This document shows, piece after piece, positions 1 through 5,173 of a stretch of DNA of 5,173 bases. This DNA comes from Gammaproteobacteria bacterium UBA3532 (GTDB lineage Bacteria > Pseudomonadota > Gammaproteobacteria > Enterobacterales > UBA3532): assembly GCA_002376965.1 (NCBI GenBank), contig DFOV01000021.1, positions 1 through 5,173 of the forward strand, read 5' to 3'. Numbering within the stretch: the stretch's first letter is position 1; each line of letters starts with the position of its first letter. The position numbers were made by a program, and so were the translations under genes. The notes under the pieces were generated by a model that was given only the letters and a program-made list of their open reading frames with translations, was not told where the DNA came from and searched no databases.

Positions 1-31
1 TTGCTTGGGTGCAACTGGTTTTATGAAATAA

Positions 32-1693
32 TTATGAATATTGCCATTTATCCGAAATGCGCTGAAGTAATCCCAATGTCGAAGCATCGGACTCATGTTC
101 ACTAGGCTCTTGACCTACAACATCATACAACCCAGATGCCATCTTTTTGCCCAGCTCTACGCCCCATTGGTCATATGCATTGATTCCCCAAATAGCCGCT
201 TGTACAAAAACTTTATGTTCATACAAGGCTATCAGCATCCCTAATGATTTAGGGACTACTCGATCAATTAGAATAGTATTGCTTGGTCTGTTGCCACTGT
301 GAACCTTATGAATATCCGATTCACTAGTGGGTTGCTGTTTCGCTTGACCGATTTCATCAAGGCTGTAACCAAAAGCCAGCGCCTTACTTTGTGCCAAGCA
401 ATTACCGAGTGTTAGCCGCTGATGATATTCATTTTCATGGGGACCGTTGATTGGTGTAATGAAGTCAGCCATGACAAAGCGTGTTCCCTGATGGAGTAAC
501 TGGTAGAAGCTATGCTGCCCGTTACTTCCCATTTCACCAAAGATGACTGCTCCAGTGTGGTAATCTACCCGCTTATTGCTTTGGGTAGCTGTCTTACCTA
601 AGCTCTCCATTTCCATTTGTGTCAGATAAGCCGGAAATCGGTGCAGGTGCTGGGCATAAGGTAGAATGGCCTGAGCATGAGCACCGAGAAAGTTAATATT
701 CCAAACCTGCAACGCTCCCATGATCATTGGGATATTGCTCTCGAACGGCTGCTCCTTAAAATGGGTATCAATTAGGTGCATTCCATCAAGCATCTGCTCA
801 AAGTTATCCATACCAATCGCTATAGCTACGGGGAGGCCTATTGTGGAGCTGACCGAATACCGGCCTCCGATATAATCACCAAATATAAACTGCCGTTGGC
901 TTGGAATACCAAATTTAGCCATGGTTTCCGTATTCGCAGACACTCCAGCAAAGTGATCTTTCCAGCTTTCTTCACCGAGCTTATTTTCATAGGCGTCTTT
1001 GACTGTCGCCACGTTACTCATCGTGTCGATGGTAGTAAAAGATTTCGAACAAAGGATGAACAGTGTTGTTTCAAGGTTTAGCTGAGGCAACAAGTCAATC
1101 AGTTGAGTACCATCAATAGTTGAAACAAAATGGACCTTAATTTTATCCTGCACAAACGGCTTTAATGCTTGGGTTGCCATAACACCACCCAAGTCAGAAC
1201 CACCGACCCCTAGATTTACAACATCAGTGAACGACTGGTTGGTGCATCCTTTCTCCTGGCCACTATAAAGAGCATCAATAAAGCAACGCATCTTTGCCTT
1301 TTGCTCTATGATAGTAGTGGTTACAGAGCAACCGTCCACGCAGTAATCTTCATTTTGCTTCGCTCTTGACGCGACATGTAATACAGCTCGGCCTTCTGTT
1401 CGATTGATTTTATCCCCTGCAAACATACGGTCACGCTTTTCTGCAACCTTCCTACTATTCACCAAAGCCCCAAGCGAGGTAAATACGTTGTCATCAATGA
1501 GGTTTTTCGAAAAATCGAATAACAACTCATCTAGCTTTAATGAATAACGACTAAACCTGTTGTCGTCTTCGGCAAATAGTTGTCTTAAATTTCGTTGTTC
1601 CTTTGATAGTTCTGCTAATCGTTGAAATTCCGGCAAAGAGCTTAGATCTGCTTTGTCACAAGGATAAAAGCCTTGGTTAATATTGATATTCAT
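32..1693 (-). CDS. pgi: Glucose-6-phosphate isomerase (Pgi)
   Basis: Cytosolic enzyme interconverting glucose-6-phosphate and fructose-6-phosphate in glycolysis and gluconeogenesis. The 553-residue product matches the usual family length of about 550. Visible motifs are the sugar-phosphate-binding SIS segment SKSFTTIDT (216-224), PGI signature 1 DYIGGRYSVSSTIG (273-286) and signature 2 (499-516, ending YDQWGVELGK). Expected catalytic residues are Glu387 in GEMGSNGQH, His419 (one residue shifted against the E. coli enzyme by my alignment) and Lys516. The frame stays open upstream to an ATG at 1765, inside galE. I chose the ATG at 1691-1693 because GGAG (1700-1703) lies 6 bases before it and the protein then begins MNININQGF, giving the family length; the 24 extra residues are the galE end read in another frame. 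Its start lies one base past the galE stop, so the two are very likely cotranscribed and translationally coupled. The gene looks intact. No terminator is visible in the 31 bases left after it. Confidence 0.97.
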   Translation of the reverse strand: MNININQGFYPCDKADLSSLPEFQRLAELSKEQRNLRQLFAEDDNRFSRYSLKLDELLFDFSKNLIDDNVFTSLGALVNSRKVAEKRDRMFAGDKINRTEGRAVLHVASRAKQNEDYCVDGCSVTTTIIEQKAKMRCFIDALYSGQEKGCTNQSFTDVVNLGVGGSDLGGVMATQALKPFVQDKIKVHFVSTIDGTQLIDLLPQLNLETTLFILCSKSFTTIDTMSNVATVKDAYENKLGEESWKDHFAGVSANTETMAKFGIPSQRQFIFGDYIGGRYSVSSTIGLPVAIAIGMDNFEQMLDGMHLIDTHFKEQPFESNIPMIMGALQVWNINFLGAHAQAILPYAQHLHRFPAYLTQMEMESLGKTATQSNKRVDYHTGAVIFGEMGSNGQHSFYQLLHQGTRFVMADFITPINGPHENEYHQRLTLGNCLAQSKALAFGYSLDEIGQAKQQPTSESDIHKVHSGNRPSNTILIDRVVPKSLGMLIALYEHKVFVQAAIWGINAYDQWGVELGKKMASGLYDVVGQEPSEHESDASTLGLLQRISDKWQYS

Positions 1694-1694
1694 T

Positions 1695-2714
1695 TTAATC
1701 TCCATAACCATTCGGGTTGTTTTGCTGCCAATGCCAGCTGTCCTCGACCATTTGCTGAATGTCACGCTCAGCTCGCCATCCTAGTTCAGTCGCCGCAAAA
1801 GAGGGATCTGCGTAAATTTCAGCAACATCGCCTTCACGACGTCCGACAACTTGATAAGGAATCGATTTACCTGCTGCTTTTTCATAGGCGTTAAGCAGCT
1901 CCAACACAGATGTTCCACTTCCGGTTCCCAGGTTATAGGTTACCAAACCACAATTAGACTTGAGTTTTTCCAGAGCTTTGACATGGCCTATAGCCAAGTC
2001 AACGACATGAATATAGTCACGAACTCCTGTTCCATCTGATGTCGGATAGTCATTGCCAAATACACTAAGCTTTTTCAACTTACCTACGGCTACCTGAGCA
2101 ATGTAGGGCATCAGATTATTCGGAATGTCTTTAGGGTCTTCCCCGATAAGACCGGATTTATGTGCACCGACTGGATTAAAATATCTTAATATCGCGATAT
2201 TCCAGCGTGAATCAGACTTAGCTACATCACTTAAAATCAACTCATTAAGGTATTTTGATCGTCCGTAAGGGTTTGTAGTGTTACCTGTTGGGAAGTCTTC
2301 TTTTATTGGTACACTATCAGGATCGCCATAGACAGTGGCAGACGAGCTAAATACGATATCGAAGACGTTGTGCTGTTTCATTGCAGCGCACAGCGCTAAT
2401 GTTCCGGATACATTGGTTTGGTAGTATTCAATAGGCTTTTGGTTAGACTCGCCGACGGCTTTCAAACCCGCAAAATGGATCACCGATTGGATATCGTATT
2501 TTTTGAAGACCTCATCCAACACCGTCGGATCACAGACATCGCCCTCGACAAATGACACCATTTTACCCGTAATTTTCGCAACCCTTTCCAACGCTTCCTG
2601 GCTTGAGTTACAAAGGTTATCTAAGACAACAACCTCACTACCAGCCGCGATAAGCTCGACTATTGTGTGGCTACCGATATAACCGCAACCGCCTGTCACT
2701 AACACCATGCCCAT
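1695..2714 (-). CDS. galE: UDP-glucose 4-epimerase (GalE)
   Basis: Cytosolic NAD-dependent enzyme of the Leloir pathway. It interconverts UDP-glucose and UDP-galactose, feeding galactose use and surface polysaccharide synthesis. The 339-residue product is an extended short-chain dehydrogenase/reductase and resembles E. coli GalE (338 residues) end to end. The Rossmann motif TGGCGYIG gives Gly8, Gly11 and Gly14. The catalytic set is Ser125 in SSSATVYG and Tyr150/Lys154 in NPYGRSK. Other GalE stretches are HFAGLKAVGES (80-90), RYFNPVGAH (177-185), the long block from IPNNLMPY to GVRDYIHV (198-237), and RREGD (292-296). The first Met is supported by AGGAG (2721-2725) 6 bases upstream; Met3 would be too far from it. 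Position 300, where E. coli has the gate residue Tyr299, is Ile, which may affect whether N-acetylated substrates fit. It is the first gene of the galE-pgi operon and is divergent from can. Confidence 0.97.
   Translation of the reverse strand: MGMVLVTGGCGYIGSHTIVELIAAGSEVVVLDNLCNSSQEALERVAKITGKMVSFVEGDVCDPTVLDEVFKKYDIQSVIHFAGLKAVGESNQKPIEYYQTNVSGTLALCAAMKQHNVFDIVFSSSATVYGDPDSVPIKEDFPTGNTTNPYGRSKYLNELILSDVAKSDSRWNIAILRYFNPVGAHKSGLIGEDPKDIPNNLMPYIAQVAVGKLKKLSVFGNDYPTSDGTGVRDYIHVVDLAIGHVKALEKLKSNCGLVTYNLGTGSGTSVLELLNAYEKAAGKSIPYQVVGRREGDVAEIYADPSFAATELGWRAERDIQQMVEDSWHWQQNNPNGYGD
1700..1703 (-). promoter_or_regulatory. pgi ribosome binding site inside the galE end
   Basis: The minus strand reads GGAGATTAAAATG. 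The GGAG overlaps the last Gly-Asp codons of galE, then comes the galE TAA, one A, and the pgi ATG. This fixes the pgi start and suggests that ribosomes finishing galE can reinitiate on pgi. Confidence 0.8.
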
Positions 2715-2823
2715 AACTAACTCCTATTGTCCAACCTCATTCATGGGGTCGATATGATACCGAAAACCAAGCCCTCCCGCATACACCAATATTAACAGTG
2801 GAGGTATTCCCGAGTATTTGAGT

Positions 2824-2838
2824 AAAGTTTTGAACTTT
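2824..2838. repeat. Short perfect inverted repeat (AAAGTT-TTG-AACTTT)
   Basis: Two perfect 6-base arms flank a 3-base centre, about 85 bases upstream of the can start and about 20 bases upstream of the proposed can -35 box. It could be an operator half-site pair, but a repeat this short can arise by chance in AT-rich DNA. Confidence 0.3.
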
Positions 2839-2857
2839 CGATAGTATATTGCGGCTG

Positions 2858-2887
2858 TTTACAATAATATTGACCCACACCTATATA
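2858..2887 (+). promoter_or_regulatory. Candidate sigma-70 promoter for can
   Basis: TTTACA (2858-2863) and TATATA (2882-2887) are each 5 of 6 to consensus, with an 18-base spacer. Transcription would start near 2894, giving a leader of about 30 bases that carries the can ribosome binding site. A weaker alternative upstream is TTGAGT (2818-2823) with TAGTAT (2842-2847). The call rests only on pattern match in AT-rich DNA. Confidence 0.4.
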
Positions 2888-2923
2888 TCCACAAAAATAA
2901 CCAAACGAATTCAGGAAAAGGTA

Positions 2924-3568
2924 ATGTGTGGAAAAGTAATTGATCAACTCTTTGATAATAATAAGAACTGGACACAAAAGTGGCTCGAGAAAGATCCTGA
3001 GCACTTTCTTAAAATCTCCCAAGGCCAACAACCAAAATTTTTATGGATTGGTTGCTCTGACAGTCGCGTTCCGGCAGAAGACATTGTAGGACTACAACCC
3101 GGCGAACTGTTTGTACACCGCAACATTGCCAACTTGGTATTACACACCGATTTGAACTGCCAGTCTGTATTGCAATTTGCCATCAATGTACTCAAAGTAG
3201 AGCACATTATTATTTGTGGCCACTATGAGTGTGGTGGAGTCAAGGCATCCATGTCGTCACCTACTGGCGAAATTTTGGATAACTGGCTCAAAAAAATACG
3301 AGATGTATATTTTGAACACCGCGTTGAACTCAATTTAATGAATGATCCAGCCAAGCGTGCCGATCGGCTTGTTGAGCTGAATGTCACCCACCAGGTTCGC
3401 AGCGTTGGTCATACGGTGAGCGCTCAAAATGCTTGGAAAGAAGGACGAAAGCTAAGTATTCATGGATTTGTTTATAATATTAGGGAAGGCAAACTTATCG
3501 ATCTGGAATGCTCAATTTCTGGGCCAGAACAAATTACTTCTATTTACCGGGTACATAAAGAGAGCTAG
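2924..3568 (+). CDS. can: Beta-class carbonic anhydrase (Can/YadF type)
   Basis: Cytosolic zinc enzyme interconverting CO2 and bicarbonate, supplying bicarbonate to carboxylases and biosynthesis. The 214-residue product resembles E. coli Can (220 residues) over most of its length. The zinc ligands expected for the family are all present: Cys44 and Asp46 in CSDSR, and His100 and Cys103 in GHYECGG. Arg48 pairs with Asp46 in the catalytic dyad. Trp41, Arg66 and Tyr184 match the non-catalytic bicarbonate site known from the Haemophilus influenzae and E. coli type II enzymes, so allosteric control by bicarbonate and pH is inferred. The frame is open upstream to an ATG at 2849. I chose the ATG at 2924 because AGGA (2913-2916) lies 7 bases before it, family similarity begins just after it, and the extra 25 residues are unlike the family. 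It is monocistronic, divergent from galE, and ends at a strong terminator. Confidence 0.96.
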   Translation: MCGKVIDQLFDNNKNWTQKWLEKDPEHFLKISQGQQPKFLWIGCSDSRVPAEDIVGLQPGELFVHRNIANLVLHTDLNCQSVLQFAINVLKVEHIIICGHYECGGVKASMSSPTGEILDNWLKKIRDVYFEHRVELNLMNDPAKRADRLVELNVTHQVRSVGHTVSAQNAWKEGRKLSIHGFVYNIREGKLIDLECSISGPEQITSIYRVHKES

Positions 3569-3585
3569 CTTTCGCCGTTCAATTA

Positions 3586-3609
3586 AAAAACCCGCGATTG
3601 CGGGTTTTT
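3586..3609. terminator. Bidirectional rho-independent terminator
   Basis: A perfect 10-bp stem (AAAAACCCGC pairing with GCGGGTTTTT) encloses a GATT loop, with a T-rich tail on the plus strand (TTTTTATTTTT). On the minus strand the same stem is followed by a T run from the A tract at 3585-3590. It begins 17 bases after the can stop. It lies 30 bases past the stop of the convergent DUF1552 gene, so it can end both transcripts. Confidence 0.92.
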
Positions 3610-3639
3610 ATTTTTACTAATCTACTTAATACCCAATAT

Positions 3640-4932
3640 CTAGAATAGCCCGGGCATGGCACCACTGCCCCACCCACCAAAGTCGGAGGCGATGCCTGTA
3701 TGTCCCATCGCGTGAGCTATGGAAACCAGGTTTCTAGAGTGACGATTTTCACCGGCATTCAGCACACGCCCAGTGCTCCATGCGCCACCAGCACCACCAA
3801 TCAACAAGTGGCGACAATCCGTATAGTTGTGCGTAGACCCATTACCAATCTCAGACAATACGTAAACAATGGTGTTGTCCAGCATGGAGCCATCACAACT
3901 AGAATCAGGCTCGGGAGTAGAAGCTAATTGGTCAAGAAAACGAGCCAGCTTCATCATTTCCCACTTTTTCATCTGACCGTAGATCGTCTTGTAATCATGG
4001 GAAGCGCCGTGATATTCGCGGCGATTATCACCATTCGCCTCCATCTCCGAACCAGGAAACTTGATATTCAAGTCAGTGGTATGCACCCCAAACTGAAGGG
4101 TTGCTACGCGGGACAAACCACATGCCAATGCTTGAAAGATAATATCCATCTGCAGATCCAACGCTTCTGGCACGATGGTCACATCGTTCATGTCATATGT
4201 ATCGATGGTTGGCTGGTTCATCACGCTACAATCACCAATAGAAACACCTAATCGGTTTTCAATATCTCTTAGTGACTCTAAATGGCGATCGAGCTTGGTT
4301 TGCTCAACAGCTCCCAAACGCGATTTTAGATCTTCAAGCTCGGTTCGGTGAATATCGATGATGCTTTGATCCGGTCCCGGATCGGTATTGGCACCGCCAA
4401 ATAGCGATTGCCATTGCGCTTTCGGACTACCAATAATTGAATTGTTAACTTGCCCTGCTGACGAATAGCTAACGTAATGGTCGTCATTAAGCGTTCCCGG
4501 TAGCGCAACCCCTGAATAGATATGCTGGTGAGCAGGCACCGACTGCTTGATCCATTCATGTATTTCGACATCGATTGAACGGTTGCCAGCCCCTGCATTC
4601 CCTGTGAGGGTAGCCCTCACTCCATCAGGATGGCCCTGAGCATCAGCATGAATAACGTTCAGTTCATCAAAGTACACCATTTGACTGGCATAGTTTTGTA
4701 GTGGCTGGAGCGAAGAGCCTAAGGTCAGGTTACCGCTACCCGTTGCCCACCAGTCATCCAACCGAATTCCGTTAGGATGATAGAAAAACAGCACTCGGCG
4801 GGCGGTATTGCCACTGCACGCAGCGCGCGCAGTGCCATTACCTAACAGCAGGTCGTAAAACGGGAGTGCTATCGAGGCAGCTCCCAGCCGTTTCATGATA
4901 CGGCGACGGTCAGCATTGATATGTTTTGCCAT
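3640..4932 (-). CDS. Tat-exported DUF1552 (HXXSHH family) protein
   Basis: I assign this 430-residue protein to the DUF1552/HXXSHH family (PF07586), which has no established function. The N-terminus is a twin-arginine signal: DRRRIMK at 8-14, a hydrophobic stretch (about 17-30), then ARAAC, with likely cleavage after Ala37 or Ala38; export folded to the periplasm is inferred. There is no proper lipobox before Cys39. The mature part opens with RRVLFFYHPNGIR (45-57), typical of the family. Residues 190-230 are charged and helical, possibly a coiled coil. The name-giving motif appears as HGASHD (308-313), with Asp where the last His is expected. The stretch SEIGNGSTHN (360-369), with CRHLLIGGAGG after it, is also typical and recalls the alkaline-phosphatase-like DUF1501 proteins. 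AGGAG (4940-4944) lies 7 bases before the start. It follows the DUF1592/DUF1585 gene after 13 bases, so an operon is likely. Confidence 0.88.
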   Translation of the reverse strand: MAKHINADRRRIMKRLGAASIALPFYDLLLGNGTARAACSGNTARRVLFFYHPNGIRLDDWWATGSGNLTLGSSLQPLQNYASQMVYFDELNVIHADAQGHPDGVRATLTGNAGAGNRSIDVEIHEWIKQSVPAHQHIYSGVALPGTLNDDHYVSYSSAGQVNNSIIGSPKAQWQSLFGGANTDPGPDQSIIDIHRTELEDLKSRLGAVEQTKLDRHLESLRDIENRLGVSIGDCSVMNQPTIDTYDMNDVTIVPEALDLQMDIIFQALACGLSRVATLQFGVHTTDLNIKFPGSEMEANGDNRREYHGASHDYKTIYGQMKKWEMMKLARFLDQLASTPEPDSSCDGSMLDNTIVYVLSEIGNGSTHNYTDCRHLLIGGAGGAWSTGRVLNAGENRHSRNLVSIAHAMGHTGIASDFGGWGSGAMPGLF

Positions 4933-4945
4933 GATATCTCTCCTA

Positions 4946-5173
4946 TTATTGACGAGTGGTGAAGCTGGATGTTTGGGTCGTTTCTATCATCATTTCTTTG
5001 ATAGTTAACTCCCCACTCTTGAACTTGCTCGATAAGGCATCCAGCGAGCATACATCTGCGTCTGTTTCTTCATAGCCATGGGCGTAGCGATAGTACGATT
5101 TCACATAACAGGATTTCGCATTCTCACTTCCCGCCAATATTTGAGCCAGCTCAGGAATGGTGTTGTAAGGGTT
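4946..5173 (-). CDS. DUF1592/DUF1585-type protein, C-terminal end (partial)
   Basis: The last 75 codons of a gene that runs off the right edge of the window. The frame is open to the edge, so the start is not here; a TTG at 5135-5137 is an internal Leu codon. The residues fit the DUF1585 domain (PF07624), which closes large planctomycete-type proteins with the order DUF1587, DUF1592, DUF1588, DUF1585 and often a cytochrome-c-like haem domain. Supporting features are the opening PELAQILAGSENAKSC, then CYVKSYYRYAHG (22-33 of the visible part), which matches the family pattern of Cys followed by an aromatic Tyr-Ala-Gly segment. A Leu-rich helix, GELTIKEMMIETTQTSSF, completes the domain. The gene ends in tandem stops TAA-TAG, the second overlapping the ribosome binding site of the DUF1552 gene. 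Whether this copy carries a haem domain cannot be seen here. The assignment rests on remembered family pattern over a short piece. Confidence 0.75.
   Translation of the reverse strand, partial: NPYNTIPELAQILAGSENAKSCYVKSYYRYAHGYEETDADVCSLDALSSKFKSGELTIKEMMIETTQTSSFTTRQ

Larger units (their letters stand above)
2715..2923. other. Divergent galE/can intergenic region
   Basis: The 209 bases between the galE and can start codons must carry promoters for both directions. The half nearer can is AT-rich and contains the best promoter-like match and two short inverted repeats. On the minus strand I found no convincing -35/-10 pair for galE. An AGTATA at 2843-2848 reads TATACT on that strand, but no good -35 box lies at proper spacing. 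No small gene or structured RNA is evident; the open frames crossing this region lack family features or good start signals. Confidence 0.6.

Noticed and set aside
1..14. TTGC-TTGGGT-GCAA hairpin after pgi as a terminator
   Set aside because: The stem is only 4 bp, and no T run can be seen before the window edge.
1694..1765. Upstream extension of pgi to the ATG at 1765
   Set aside because: The added 24 residues lie wholly within galE, lack a good ribosome binding site and exceed the family length; the start at 1693 has GGAG 6 bases upstream.
2849..2923. N-terminal extension of can from the ATG at 2849
   Set aside because: It would start upstream of the likely promoter -10 box, lacks a ribosome binding site, and encodes residues unlike beta-carbonic anhydrases.
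2792..3031. 79-residue minus-strand open frame in the galE-can gap
   Set aside because: It runs antisense into can, overlaps its promoter and start, and shows no recognisable domain.
3928..4251. 107-residue plus-strand open frame inside the DUF1552 gene
   Set aside because: It lies opposite a well-supported gene with a family motif and a ribosome binding site; it starts without one and has no recognisable features.
4946..5137. A complete 63-residue small protein starting at the TTG at 5135-5137
   Set aside because: The frame is open to the window edge and the residues upstream of the TTG continue the DUF1585 pattern, so it is the end of a larger gene.

Overview
The window looks like chromosomal DNA of a gammaproteobacterium. 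GalE and the beta-carbonic anhydrase closely resemble their Escherichia coli counterparts. Base composition is moderate, about mid-40s % G+C by eye. The DUF1592/DUF1552 gene pair points to an environmental, probably marine, heterotroph (for example Alteromonadales or Cellvibrionales). That placement is inference from gene content and protein resemblance, not from a search.

Layout from left to right. (1) Positions 32-2714 hold a minus-strand operon, galE then pgi. One base separates the galE stop from the pgi start, and the pgi ribosome binding site lies inside the last galE codons. (2) A 209-bp intergenic region (2715-2923) separates galE from the divergent gene can. It holds a plausible can promoter and two short inverted repeats. 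(3) can (2924-3568, plus strand) encodes a type II beta-carbonic anhydrase. (4) A strong, apparently bidirectional hairpin terminator (3586-3609) lies between the convergent ends of can and the next gene. (5) Positions 3640-5173 hold a minus-strand pair: the C-terminal end of a DUF1592/DUF1585-type protein, cut by the right window edge, followed after 13 bases by a complete Tat-exported DUF1552 (HXXSHH family) protein.

How the genes work together. GalE interconverts UDP-glucose and UDP-galactose, and Pgi interconverts glucose-6-phosphate and fructose-6-phosphate, so the operon sits at the junction of glycolysis, gluconeogenesis and nucleotide-sugar supply. The carbonic anhydrase supplies bicarbonate and appears to be an independent unit. 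The DUF1592-DUF1552 pair is the least understood part of the window. Both families are known mainly from Planctomycetes and other environmental bacteria, and they have no established function. The pairing, the Tat signal and the putative secreted cytochrome-c-like partner suggest a periplasmic or surface system. No RNA gene, insertion sequence, CRISPR array or phage feature was seen.
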